From assembly GCF_035784015.1 (NCBI RefSeq), contig NZ_JALKOW010000001.1: a DNA stretch of 64,000 nucleotides; one strand, 5' to 3'. The position numbers and the translations under genes were made by a program. This DNA comes from Comamonas sp009360615. GTDB taxonomy: Bacteria; Pseudomonadota; Gammaproteobacteria; Burkholderiales; Burkholderiaceae_C. Below the pieces are notes generated by a model. That model did no database searches. It was not told where the DNA came from and saw only the letters and a list, made by a program, of their open reading frames with translations. Below are positions 1 to 8,581 of the stretch, one piece after another; positions within the stretch are counted from its first letter, which is position 1, and each line of letters starts with the position of its first letter.

Positions 1-1203
1 ATGATGCAGCCGCAGTTTGATCTGCGGGCCGCCATAACGGATGGCGTTGTCCAGCAGGTTGGAAATCACTTCGCCCAGCAGCACCGGTGAGCCATGGAGC
101 ATGAATTCCCGCTTTGGGTCAGTATGGTTCTCCAGCTCCAGGCTTTTGCCAGCGGTCAGGGCGAGGCTGCGCCAGCGGACCGCGGGCTCCAGCATTGCCT
201 CGACTGCCTCGAAAACCTCGGGCTCTGCTGCGGAGTCTTCGGCGACACGGGCAAAGGCCAGCAACTGCTTGACCATGCGCGCCCCGCGTGTGGCCACTTC
301 ATCGAGCTGAGCCAGAACCTCGGCATCCATGGGTTGTGTGGGGTCGGACTTCTGAATGCGGCGCATGTCACCGACCAGCAGCCGAATTCCTGCCATGGGG
401 GTCTGCAGCTGGTGGGCTGCATCGGCAATGAAGCGGCGCTGCTCGCTGACCGACGCCTGCAGTCGCTGAAGCAACGAATTGGTGTGTGCCACCAATTCGC
501 GAAGCTCCTGCGGGACTTGCTCGACGGGCAGTGGAGAGAGGTTGTCATCGCCGTGAGCGACGACCAGGGCGCTGAGCTGGCGTGTCGGAGAGAGTGCTCT
601 GCGAATGCTGTAGTAGAACAGCGGAATGATGAAGAAGCCCACAATCAGCGCGGGCAGGAATATGGCAGTGGCAATCTCGTCTTTGACCTGCCGGCGCTTT
701 TCCTTGGACTCCGCCACCACCACCCATACGGCCTCATCGCCGGGAGAGGGCTGAAAGCGCTGAGCCACCACGCGCAGCGGCGTATGGCTGCGCCGGCCCG
801 TATGGTCGAAGAAGATGGCTTGCGGGTCGGTTCGGGCCTCAATTTCGGGAATCTCCAGATGCATGTCGCCCATCAACGTGCGTCCGGTGGCCGTATGAAC
901 CGAGTAGTGGCTCAGCGACAGTGAGTCGAACACCAGCGAGTCGGCAGTTTCCTTGCTGGCGGCAAAGCTGGCCACACCGTCATTCCAGCGCAGTTGGGCA
1001 GACAGTGCCTGGGCATCGTCTGCCAGCAAGCGGTCGAACGACGTGTTGGTGCTGCGCCCGGCCAGCAGATAGGCTGCACTGGTCGCCAGCAATGCACAGG
1101 CTACCCATAGCGAGACCACGGGCAGCATCAGTTGCTTGAGCAGGCTGGGGTTGATCCAGCCGAGAGGGTTGAGGTTGGCGCGGCCTGGCGAGGGCGTGTT
1201 CAC
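1..1203 (-). CDS. Sensor histidine kinase, TctE/QseC type (partial, C-terminus off the left edge)
   Basis: Inner-membrane sensor kinase, partner of the response regulator encoded just upstream. 401 residues are visible; the remaining ATP-binding boxes lie beyond the left edge. The GTG start overlaps the TGA of the regulator (GTGA), so translation is probably coupled. Two membrane segments (about residues 21-48 and 178-200) enclose a periplasmic domain resembling the 2CSK_N domain of TctE-like kinases. The H-box (ADAAHQLQTP) carries phospho-acceptor His264 and the N-box NLLDNAIRYG lies at 382-391. The domain order is that of TctE/QseC kinases. TctE senses tricarboxylates, but no tct transport operon is adjacent, so the ligand is unknown. 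Confidence 0.9.
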   Translation of the reverse strand, partial: MNTPSPGRANLNPLGWINPSLLKQLMLPVVSLWVACALLATSAAYLLAGRSTNTSFDRLLADDAQALSAQLRWNDGVASFAASKETADSLVFDSLSLSHYSVHTATGRTLMGDMHLEIPEIEARTDPQAIFFDHTGRRSHTPLRVVAQRFQPSPGDEAVWVVVAESKEKRRQVKDEIATAIFLPALIVGFFIIPLFYYSIRRALSPTRQLSALVVAHGDDNLSPLPVEQVPQELRELVAHTNSLLQRLQASVSEQRRFIADAAHQLQTPMAGIRLLVGDMRRIQKSDPTQPMDAEVLAQLDEVATRGARMVKQLLAFARVAEDSAAEPEVFEAVEAMLEPAVRWRSLALTAGKSLELENHTDPKREFMLHGSPVLLGEVISNLLDNAIRYGGPQIKLRLHH

Positions 1204-1865
1204 AGCAGCTCCAGCGCGTAGCCCACGCCACGCAGGGTGACGATGTTGACTCCCGCTGGCGCCAGCTTGCGGCGCAGCTTGAGGATGTAGATCTCCACCG
1301 AGTTGGCGCTGAAGTTGCTTTCCCAGCTCGACATCGCCGAGATGATGCGTGCCTTGGGCACGGCGCTGCCAGGCGAAGACATCAAGAGCTCCAGCAGTGC
1401 GGCCTCGCGCGGACTCAGCGCCAAGCGCTCCTCCTCGCAGTGCAACTCCTTGGTGTCGGTGTTGAAGCGCAAGCGGCCCAGGCTCAGCAAATTGCTGGCA
1501 TTCCCATTTCGCCTGCGGGTGACGGCGCGCAGGCGCGCCACCAGCTCCTCCGGTTCGAAGGGTTTGGCCAGGTAGTCATCGGCACCGTTGTTCAGACCCT
1601 GAACGCGGCTTGTCAGACCATCGTTGGCGGTGAGAATGAGGACGGCCAGGTCTTTGCCCTGACTGCGCCAGCGCGAGAGCACTTCCAGGCCGCTGCGCCG
1701 GGGCAATCCCAGATCCAGAACGGCAGCATCGTAGTCCTGCGTGGCCGATGCCGAGAGCGCGTATTCGCCATCCGTGACGACATCCACCTGCCAGCCCTCG
1801 GCCTGAAGCATGCGGCTGATGCCCAGACGCAGGGCGGGATCGTCTTCTACAACAAGTACACGCAT
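1200..1865 (-). CDS. OmpR-family response regulator (TctD/QseB type)
   Basis: 221-residue DNA-binding response regulator. It starts MRVLVVEDDPALR, with the acidic pocket (EDD) at residues 7-9, the phospho-accepting Asp in AVLDLGLP near residue 51 and the conserved Lys in YLAKPF near 102. A winged-helix C-terminal domain of the OmpR/PhoB type follows, ending in the usual RGVGYAL. A longer in-frame start 17 codons upstream exists but adds residues no family member has, so the internal ATG at 1865 is preferred. It overlaps the histidine kinase start by four bases and is the first gene of the pair. It probably controls a transporter or membrane gene; no target is evident here. Confidence 0.92.
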   Translation of the reverse strand: MRVLVVEDDPALRLGISRMLQAEGWQVDVVTDGEYALSASATQDYDAAVLDLGLPRRSGLEVLSRWRSQGKDLAVLILTANDGLTSRVQGLNNGADDYLAKPFEPEELVARLRAVTRRRNGNASNLLSLGRLRFNTDTKELHCEEERLALSPREAALLELLMSSPGSAVPKARIISAMSSWESNFSANSVEIYILKLRRKLAPAGVNIVTLRGVGYALELL

Positions 1866-2490
1866 GGTTTTCTTCAATCCAAGAAGTGAAAGTGTTCGAC
1901 GCCATTTTTGCGCCAAATGTCGCGCTATTGTGTGCCGGCATGGGTATCACCAAGCCGCAGTCCTGCTCAGACCGCCTTCTGGTGCCAATACAGGCGTGCA
2001 TGGCTGTGGTCACGGCCTGCAGGGTATGCCTAAACACATTTCTCCATGACGCGGATGCCCCGAGCCGCATGTGCCCGCTGTTCTACGGCCCTCTATAGGG
2101 GGTTGTGTTGTACGACCGGCCACGGGTCCTTCCTGCATGGCTTGGAAGCGGGTAATTCGAGCCGCGTTGTCGGACGGTTCAGCGGGTTGCCTAAGGGGGT
2201 TAACTGAAGATCTGAACTCTACGAATCAGCAGCGTTGTGCAGTCGTAAGCGTAGAGATGGCAACCGCAGGGGGTTAAGTGAACCTGGCCTGTGGGGGTAT
2301 CTGGCCCGGATCCTTGGGGGTAGATCGGCACGATCTGGGGGTACATCCTGCAGCGTGCCTTGGGGGTACAAATGAAATGTACCCCCAGATTTCGTTGTCG
2401 TACCCCCAAATGTACCCCCGCATATGCGTGGATGCTATTGGACTCTGATGGACTTCTGTGGAAAGAAAAAGGCCGTTTTCAGAGGAGAAA
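1866..2490. other. Gene-free region with clustered G5 heptamers
   Basis: About 620 bases between the response regulator and the tRNA terminator. Open frames here are short and do not resemble known proteins. The right half (2195-2418) holds the heptamer cluster described separately. The rest shows nothing I can name. Confidence 0.6.
2195..2418. repeat. Cluster of GGGGGTA / TACCCCC heptamers beside tRNA-Arg
   Basis: Seven copies of GGGGGTA occur in about 125 bases: plus-strand copies begin at 2293, 2316, 2337 and 2362, and complementary copies (TACCCCC) begin at 2380, 2401 and 2412. Two GGGGGTTAA variants lie upstream at 2195 and 2269. The copies at 2361-2370 and 2378-2387 form a perfect 10-base inverted repeat with a 7-base spacer. 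Copies left of the centre point one way and those right of it point the other. The spacing is irregular, so it is not a CRISPR. The position 115 bases from a tRNA 3' end suggests arm-type binding sites of a tyrosine integrase, left without the integrase gene; that is inference. Confidence 0.7.
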
Positions 2491-2526
2491 TAAAAAAGTC
2501 CGGAAGCCTTTGGAAGCTACCGGACT
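2491..2526 (-). terminator. Intrinsic terminator of tRNA-Arg
   Basis: Downstream of the tRNA CCA end on the minus strand, AGTCCGG and CCGGACT pair across a 16-base loop and are followed by a run of six T. Confidence 0.8.
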
Positions 2527-2532
2527 AGAAAA

Positions 2533-2607
2533 TGGTCCCCCCGACAGGAATCGAACCTGTATCTGTCGCTTAGGAGGCGACCGTTCTATCCATTGAACTA
2601 CGGGGAG
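2533..2607 (-). tRNA. tRNA-Arg (anticodon CCT)
   Basis: A 75-base cloverleaf with encoded CCA. The acceptor strands CTCCCCG and CGGGGGG pair with one T-G pair. The T-arm is ACAGG-TTCGATT-CCTGT. The anticodon stem GTCGC/GCGAC encloses the loop CTCCTAA, giving anticodon CCT, which reads AGG. The 3' end faces the heptamer cluster, and tRNA 3' ends are common integration sites. Confidence 0.95.
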
Positions 2608-2616
2608 GGACGCTGG

Positions 2617-2649
2617 ATTCTACCTGCGTTACCAGCCTGTTGATTTCAA
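2617..2649 (-). promoter_or_regulatory. Probable promoter of tRNA-Arg
   Basis: TAGAAT at 2622-2617 (minus strand) sits about 10 bases before the mature 5' end and is a good -10. The only good -35 match, TTGAAA at 2649-2644, is 21 bases away, which is long. Confidence 0.35.
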
Positions 2650-2658
2650 CCGACGTAA

Positions 2659-3618
2659 TTATGCAAGCTCTATGCGGTTGACTTCGACGGAGACGTGGGT
2701 CAGTTCATCGTGTAACGCCAGCAACCCGCGAATGTAGTCGGGGGTGACGATGGCTGCGCTTTCGACTGCGATGATGCAGGCGTATTGGTTCTTGCCCACG
2801 CGCCAGACATGCAGGTCGGTGATGTTGACGGGCAGCGGGCCTTGCGCAATGGCCTCGCGTACCTCCGCCACGACGGGGGCATCCATTTCCGCATCGAGCA
2901 GCACGCGACTGCTATCGCGCAGCAGGCCGAAGGCCCAGGCTGCGACCATGGCAGAGCCGATCAGGCCCATGACCGAATCCAGCCAGACCAAGCCCAGCAG
3001 CATGCCGCCCAGCAGGGCTACGATGGCCATGACCGATGTGGCGGCATCTGCAATCACGTGCAGATAGGCGGAGCGCAGGTTCAGGTCGCCATGCGCATGG
3101 TCGTGTCCATGGTGGTGATCGTGATGCGATTCATGGTCGTGGTGATGAGGGTGGCCATCCTTGAGCAGCCAGGCACAGGCCAGGTTGACCAGCAGGCCAA
3201 GAACGGCGACGCCGATGGCTTGCTGGTAGTGAATGGCTGCAGGCGAGAGCAGTCGGTGTATGGACTCAAAAGCCATCAGCGCAGCCACCAGCAGCAGGCA
3301 GATAGCGCTGGTGTATCCCGCCAGGATTTCTATCTTCCAGGTGCCGAAGCTGAAGCGCCCGTCATTGGCCAGCTTGCGTGCTGCGGCATAGGCGCTGACC
3401 GACAGGCCCAGCGCCAGCGCATGGGAGCTCATGTGCCAGCCATCGGCCAGCAGGGCCATGGAGTTGAAGTAATAGCCGGCGGTGATCTCCAGCACCATCA
3501 TGACCAGCGTCAACACCATGGCCAGCTTGGCATTCTTTTCTGCCAACGGATTGCCTTGATCGAAGCGGTGGGAGTGTTGTCGCGTGTGGGGTTGGGGGGC
3601 GGCAGTGCTTGAGGTCAT
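2659..3618 (-). CDS. dmeF: Cation diffusion facilitator, Co/Ni efflux (DmeF type)
   Basis: Inner-membrane metal/proton antiporter of the CDF family, 319 residues. Six membrane helices are visible, with the metal-site pairs HM-S-x-D-like in helix II (LLADGWHMSSHAL) and HVIADAATS in helix V. Between helices IV and V is a very His-rich loop (about 12 His in 25 residues), typical of DmeF-type Co/Ni exporters. A cytoplasmic CDF C-terminal domain with the motif ITDLHVWRVG follows. The chosen ATG at 3618 follows the divergent operator; a longer in-frame start would run through that operator. It is divergent from an RcnR/DmeR-type repressor, which supports Co/Ni rather than Zn as substrate. Substrate specificity is inferred. 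Confidence 0.85.
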   Translation of the reverse strand: MTSSTAAPQPHTRQHSHRFDQGNPLAEKNAKLAMVLTLVMMVLEITAGYYFNSMALLADGWHMSSHALALGLSVSAYAAARKLANDGRFSFGTWKIEILAGYTSAICLLLVAALMAFESIHRLLSPAAIHYQQAIGVAVLGLLVNLACAWLLKDGHPHHHDHESHHDHHHGHDHAHGDLNLRSAYLHVIADAATSVMAIVALLGGMLLGLVWLDSVMGLIGSAMVAAWAFGLLRDSSRVLLDAEMDAPVVAEVREAIAQGPLPVNITDLHVWRVGKNQYACIIAVESAAIVTPDYIRGLLALHDELTHVSVEVNRIELA

Positions 3619-3633
3619 GATTGGCGTGTTTTC

Positions 3634-3654
3634 ATATACTCTACCCCAGTATAT
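3634..3654. promoter_or_regulatory. RcnR/DmeR-type operator
   Basis: Inverted repeat ATATACT-N7-AGTATAT between the divergent pump and repressor genes. Read on the minus strand the core is TACT-GGGGTAG-AGTA, matching the TACT-G-tract-AGTA form known for RcnR and DmeR operators. It lies 16 bases from the dmeF start and 35 from the repressor start, so one site could control both. Confidence 0.75.
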
Positions 3655-3688
3655 TTCCCGCGCCGGCATGAGGACTACAATTCCAGCC

Positions 3689-3964
3689 ATGTCGCACACC
3701 GTTTCGAATCAAAAGCCCTTGCTCGCGCGCATTCGGCGCATCAAGGGACAGACCCAGGCACTGGAGCGAGCCCTGGAAGAAGGTCAGGACTGTGCCGTGG
3801 TATTGCAGCAATTGGCGGCCGTGCGCGGAGCCGTCAATGGTCTGATGCTGGAGCTGCTCGAAGGTCATGTGCGCGAGCACCTGGGTGCCGAAGCCGCAAC
3901 GGCCGAGCAGCGTGAGCAGGATCTGGAGCTGGTCGTGAAGGTGCTGCGTTCCTATGTCAGATGA
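3689..3964 (+). CDS. Metal-sensing transcriptional repressor of the RcnR/FrmR family
   Basis: Small all-helical repressor of 91 residues, starting MSHTVSNQKP. The residues that bind Ni/Co in RcnR are all present at the same positions: His3, Cys35, His60 and His64. FrmR and CsoR sensors lack the His3/His64 combination, so a Ni/Co sensor is the best reading. In the family the apo-protein binds DNA and metal releases it. It is divergent from the DmeF-type exporter, with an operator between them. Longer in-frame starts upstream would overlap the operator and are unlikely. Confidence 0.88.
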   Translation: MSHTVSNQKPLLARIRRIKGQTQALERALEEGQDCAVVLQQLAAVRGAVNGLMLELLEGHVREHLGAEAATAEQREQDLELVVKVLRSYVR

Positions 3965-4331
3965 GGAGCGGCAGCAGGTCGTTGAGGGTCTGAATTGAGG
4001 GAGCTGGACCGCAGTAGCGCAGCCGGATCATTGACAGATGGCGGCACCGCTTGATGACCGTGCCAGCACTGCTTGCCCTGAAATGCTTCCATCGACCGTC
4101 GCAGCCGCTCCTGGTCCGGCTGCCCGGTCGGTGCAGCCACGGCAAGCCATGACCGCGGTTCATGACTTGCTCGCTGTCTTTGTCCGTGGGCCAGCCGGCT
4201 CCTGCTCCATCCCCGCCGTATGTGCAGCATGGTCCTGCCAGAGACTTGCTTCAGCAGGGCGGGGCGGCGTGGGCTATCAAGATGGATAGCTGTGATCGCA
4301 TGCCGCCCAAGGAATGTCGTCTTTCATCTGA
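3965..4331. other. Gap between the metal repressor and tamB
   Basis: 367 bases with only short, compositionally driven open frames. I see no promoter, hairpin or recognisable coding sequence. Confidence 0.5.
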
Positions 4332-7300
4332 TCAATCCTTGCGCACGGTATAGACGATGTCCATGGCGCTGGTCATGCCGGTCTGAGCGCGCAAGGTGAC
4401 GCTGCGCGACAGGTCGTAGAAGATGTAGATGATGCCCATGGCTCCCGACAGGCTCTGCTCGTAGGTCAGGTAGAGCTTGTCCGATATGCGCTTGCCCAGG
4501 GTTAGCGCAGCGCCGGCTGCGTCCGTGCCGTCCCCGCCGCCCTTGAATCCGACTTCATCGAGACCCAGGCTGCCCGCAATCTTCCCGCTGGCGCTGTTGC
4601 CACCTGCCAGCAAGGCCATGGCGGCCTGCTGGAGCAAGGCGCTGCTGGCCCCTCCGGAGGCCGGGTCACGGCCCATGACGACCCAGGAGAGCTTTTCCGC
4701 ATCGGGCAGGGCAGGGTCGGAGTACAGCAGCACACGTGGCGCACTGGCCGTGCCCAGCACCTGCACACCGGCCTTGACGGCAATGTTCGGGCGCAGCGCC
4801 AGGATGTCCAGCGAGGGGTTGTTGTAGGGACCGTTGAAGCGGATCAGTCCGGTCTCTACATTCAGCGACTGGCCCCAGGCGCGGTAGCGACCTTGCTCGG
4901 TTCGGATTTCTCCGGTCACGCTGGGCGGGCCGCCGATGTAGCTGGCGCCTCGCACTTCAAGCTGACCCAGCAGTCGCGTGGTGATGCCAAAGCCTTGCAG
5001 CGCAAAGTCACGTCCCATGTCGAGCTTGACGAGAATGTCTGGCACCTTGCGTGGCGTGGCGCGGGCCTGCTCCTTGCGGGCCTGTTGTTCGCTACGCCGG
5101 CGCTCCTCCTCTTCGGCCTTGCGCGATGCCGCCGAGCGCACCACCACATCCTTGTCCAGCGATGGCGCGGATTCTTCGGGCAGGATGATGGAGGCTCTGT
5201 CGACCGTCAGGTCGCCGCGCAGCGTGAACTGGCCTTGCTCCAGCCGGGCCTGCAGATCACCGGAGACGCTGACCTGGCGGTCGGCGCGCACCAGGACTTG
5301 CAGCTTGCTGGCCTTGGCCTGCAGATTCATGCTCAGGCCCGATTCGGCTCCCGTACCTGGTGGTGTGAACTGGGCGTAGCCCGAGCCGGTAAGCTGGCCG
5401 CCATCTTCAGGAGCACGGGTCAGATTGCCGCTATAGCCCAGAATGCGCGCCTGGCTGCCTTTTCCGCCCTTGAGGCGCAGTTCGGTGATGTCCAGTCTGG
5501 TGCCTTGCAGCCTGGCGCGCAGAATGCCGTCGCGCAGGTCCACGCCATCGAGCAAGGACACGATGTTGAGCCCATCGGCCTTGAGATCGCCCTGCCACTT
5601 GGGGTCCTGCAAGGTGCCGCTGATGGTGGCGTCTGCAGCCAAGGTGCCTTGAATGCGCCATCCGGGTGGCGCAAACAGGGCCCACAGCCCCATATCGGGC
5701 ATGTTGGCATGCAGCTGGCCCGACAGAGGTGCCGTGGCGGGCAGCGTCCAGCCGTCTTGCTGATAGCGGAGCTGGGTGCGCAGGTCGGCACTGAGCTTGC
5801 CTGCGCGCTCGCTCTCCCAGAGCAGTTGGGTGTTGACCTGGCTACCCTGCGCCTGCACGTTGAGGCGTATGTCCTTGATGCGCGAGCGCATGCCTGTGCC
5901 GCCAATCTGGCGCGTGCGAGTCCTGCCGGCACGTGTGGCCGTGGGGCCGGTGGTCTGGATGACGGTGGTGCTGGAGCCATCGTCCACCGCCAGCCGCAGA
6001 TCGCCTGCGGCGCGCTCGACCGTGAGATCGGCCTTGAGATCCTTGCCCAGGGTGTCCAGGTTCCAGCGCGCGTTGAAGCTCAGGTCGCCGGAGATCCCGG
6101 CGGCCTCCAGTGGTGGATCGTCATCGCCCAGGCTGAAGGCGTCGACCCAGGCCAGTGGAATTCCAAGCGCCTGCCCTGCGCTGCGCACACCCCATTGGCC
6201 GCTGCCGGCACGGGTGACGGAGCTCGCCTCCCATGTCAGCTGGGCGGGAGGCAGTGGCTCGCTGCTGGTACGCCTGACGCCCAGTTTCGGGGGCGTGATC
6301 TGCAGCTTGCCGGCGCTGAGTTGGTAGACGGTACTCAGCACCGTGCTGCCGCTGGTGCGCTGTTGGATCTGGACGGGGGCACCGGGCTGAAGCTGCACGA
6401 CCCAGGGGCCGGGCTTGCGCTTGTCGGGGGTGAGCTGGGCCTGCAGCTTTTCAAGGCTGGCCTGCCAGTCCAGCGGGGCCATGCCCTTGCTGCTGGCCAG
6501 GCCGGCTTGTAAAGCGGTGTCGAGCTGAATGCTCTTGCCGGCCTGCTGGGCCTGCGCGGTCAGGCCGACCCTGGCATTTTCGGGGCTGCCGTCAATGCTC
6601 AGTGCCAGCGCAGGCAGGACGGTGCTCTGCTCGGCTGCGGTGCCGGCGGGCAGATAGCGAATTTTCTCGGCGCGTAGCTTGGCCTGAATCTGCAAGCCGC
6701 TGGCGGGAATGGCCGCACCATGGGCGGCGCTCAGGCGCTTGAGCAGATTTTCCCAACCGCCCTTCAGGGCCAGTTGCAAATCTGCGCTGCCATCAAGCTG
6801 CGCACCGCTCAGTGGGTCCTTGACGCCCGGCAGCTTGCGCAGCCATTGCGTGAGCGTGCTCATGGAGCCGAGCTGCAGCTGGCTTTGGACAGCGCCGCTG
6901 GCGGGACCCATCTGTCCTTCGATGCTCAGTTGCGCCCCGGGTGCCGCAGCCTTGAGCCTGGCCCTGGCTTCTTGAGTTTCGGTATTGAACTCCACGGATC
7001 TGGCATCGATGCTGGCCTGCAACGCTTCGAGCTGCAGCTTTTCCAGCTGCAGCAGCGGGGCCTTCCACTGACCGCTGGCCGCCAGGCTCTGAATGCGCAG
7101 CGCCCGGCTGTCGCGTTTGCCGCTGGCGGCCTGCAGATTGGCGGCGAACACAATCTTGCTGGCTGCCGCAGCACCGTCATCGGTATCGGCAGCCACGGCC
7201 CTGGCGCTGATCTCGCCCTGCAGGGGAGAGGCTTCCAGCGTGCTGTAGAGATCGGCCGGATTGAGCTGCGCCACGCTGGCCAGGCCTTCGAAAAGCCGGG

Positions 7301-8579
7301 TGGCCGGGGTGAACTGACCGCTGAGCAGGACGCTGCCCCGGCCGATCTGGATACGGGAATCGTCCACTTGCCATTGCTGACCATCGAAATCGATTCGGGC
7401 TGTCAGCTCTGCCACGGGCAGGCGCTGCCGGTCCCAGGGGCCGGGCAGTGCGTTGCTGATGCTGGCATCGAGCTTCCAGGGCTGCGTCTCAAGGTCTGCA
7501 GCTGCGGGCACGGACTCGTTTGGGCCAGCCTGCAGCTGGCCGGTCAATAGGGTACGCGGCCCTTGAGGCCAGAAAGCCGAGACATCGAGATTCCGGAGCC
7601 GGGCCTTGGCTGCCAGCAGCGGCTGGCTGCGCCAGGGCATGATGCTGGCCTCCACATCGGCTTGCACGGTGCCCGCTTCTGTTACTGCTGCTTCGGAGCC
7701 GGAGCGAGATGGCTGCCCGATCTTCTTGTGCATAGCGGCGGTTGCCGGCGGGTCTTGAGTTCCCGGGCCGGGGGGCGATGCTTCAGCGCTGGCATTGGCC
7801 TTGATTGCCAGCCTGGCTGCTTCGGTGGCCAGCGTGCCTTCGACCGTCACCTTGGCTTGCACGGCAATGGTGGCGCCGGCATCGCCGTCCTTGTCCAGAG
7901 GATTGGGCACTTGCACATCGCCGGTGGCCTCGGCCTGCATCGCCATGGGAGCGGCGCCCTGCAGCTTTAGCTGGGCCTGGTAGGCGCCCTGGGCAAAACG
8001 CAGGCTGCTGACCTTGAGTTCATGGTCTGTGCCCGTGTATTCATAGCGACCGCGAAGGTCCTGAACCACGGCCTCGGGCGGGCCTTGCCAGAGGATCTGA
8101 TCGATCCTGAAGGGCAGCTCTATCTTCACCGGCAGGGTCAGCGACTGCAGTGGTTCGCTGGCGGGTTTGTCAGGGTCGGGCGCGCTGGCAATGCGCAGCT
8201 CGGCGATGTGCACCTCTCCCAGCCTGAGCGTACGGGACAGCAGCAAAGGCCTGAACTGCCATCCGATCTGCGCCTCGGTGACCTCGATCTGCATGGTCGG
8301 GCTTTGCCATTTCAGCCACCCGATACGGCCACCGTTCTTGACGCTGCCCGAAACCTCCTTGGCGACCAGGGACTGGTCTGCGGGCAGCCAGCCTGCCACG
8401 CGCTGCAGCGTCAGGTTAAGGGAGTCGTCCCTGCCAATCCACCACAGCAGGCTGCCAAGTGCCAGCACCAGGGCGAGCAGGGCCGCAGCAACCGTCCAGC
8501 CCAGTGTTCTCAACCAACGGCGGCGTCTGGGGATCGGGGAGGAGGCCTTGGCGCCAGGGTTTGTGTCTTGTTCTGCCAT
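4332..8579 (-). CDS. tamB: Translocation and assembly module protein TamB
   Basis: 1415-residue AsmA-like envelope protein. An N-terminal membrane anchor (about residues 20-42, after an Arg-rich cytoplasmic stretch) is followed by a very long beta-rich repeat region rich in Ala, Leu and Gln. The conserved TamB C-terminal domain (DUF490, roughly the last 350 residues) ends in a typical LYLTYEQSLSG...IVYTVRKD segment. With TamA it bridges inner and outer membranes and helps insert some outer-membrane proteins; TamB-family proteins are also implicated in phospholipid transport to the outer membrane. The ATG at 8579 follows the tamA stop by two bases. A 76-codon upstream extension inside tamA is rejected. 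The length is usual for the family. Confidence 0.93.
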   Translation of the reverse strand: MAEQDTNPGAKASSPIPRRRRWLRTLGWTVAAALLALVLALGSLLWWIGRDDSLNLTLQRVAGWLPADQSLVAKEVSGSVKNGGRIGWLKWQSPTMQIEVTEAQIGWQFRPLLLSRTLRLGEVHIAELRIASAPDPDKPASEPLQSLTLPVKIELPFRIDQILWQGPPEAVVQDLRGRYEYTGTDHELKVSSLRFAQGAYQAQLKLQGAAPMAMQAEATGDVQVPNPLDKDGDAGATIAVQAKVTVEGTLATEAARLAIKANASAEASPPGPGTQDPPATAAMHKKIGQPSRSGSEAAVTEAGTVQADVEASIMPWRSQPLLAAKARLRNLDVSAFWPQGPRTLLTGQLQAGPNESVPAAADLETQPWKLDASISNALPGPWDRQRLPVAELTARIDFDGQQWQVDDSRIQIGRGSVLLSGQFTPATRLFEGLASVAQLNPADLYSTLEASPLQGEISARAVAADTDDGAAAASKIVFAANLQAASGKRDSRALRIQSLAASGQWKAPLLQLEKLQLEALQASIDARSVEFNTETQEARARLKAAAPGAQLSIEGQMGPASGAVQSQLQLGSMSTLTQWLRKLPGVKDPLSGAQLDGSADLQLALKGGWENLLKRLSAAHGAAIPASGLQIQAKLRAEKIRYLPAGTAAEQSTVLPALALSIDGSPENARVGLTAQAQQAGKSIQLDTALQAGLASSKGMAPLDWQASLEKLQAQLTPDKRKPGPWVVQLQPGAPVQIQQRTSGSTVLSTVYQLSAGKLQITPPKLGVRRTSSEPLPPAQLTWEASSVTRAGSGQWGVRSAGQALGIPLAWVDAFSLGDDDPPLEAAGISGDLSFNARWNLDTLGKDLKADLTVERAAGDLRLAVDDGSSTTVIQTTGPTATRAGRTRTRQIGGTGMRSRIKDIRLNVQAQGSQVNTQLLWESERAGKLSADLRTQLRYQQDGWTLPATAPLSGQLHANMPDMGLWALFAPPGWRIQGTLAADATISGTLQDPKWQGDLKADGLNIVSLLDGVDLRDGILRARLQGTRLDITELRLKGGKGSQARILGYSGNLTRAPEDGGQLTGSGYAQFTPPGTGAESGLSMNLQAKASKLQVLVRADRQVSVSGDLQARLEQGQFTLRGDLTVDRASIILPEESAPSLDKDVVVRSAASRKAEEEERRRSEQQARKEQARATPRKVPDILVKLDMGRDFALQGFGITTRLLGQLEVRGASYIGGPPSVTGEIRTEQGRYRAWGQSLNVETGLIRFNGPYNNPSLDILALRPNIAVKAGVQVLGTASAPRVLLYSDPALPDAEKLSWVVMGRDPASGGASSALLQQAAMALLAGGNSASGKIAGSLGLDEVGFKGGGDGTDAAGAALTLGKRISDKLYLTYEQSLSGAMGIIYIFYDLSRSVTLRAQTGMTSAMDIVYTVRKD

Positions 8580-8581
8580 GC

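Noticed and set aside
94..924. 276-codon plus-strand open frame
   Set aside because: It is antisense to the histidine kinase, whose H-box and N-box are intact on the other strand; high GC keeps this frame open.
2292..2418. CRISPR array
   Set aside because: Repeats are only 7-10 bases, inverted, and irregularly spaced, with no cas genes.
3952..4230. 92-codon minus-strand open frame after the metal repressor
   Set aside because: It overlaps the repressor's 3' end, lacks a ribosome site and resembles no protein.
4893..6512. 539-codon plus-strand open frame inside tamB
   Set aside because: Antisense to TamB, with repetitive His/Gln/Gly-rich translation and no domain; a composition artefact.
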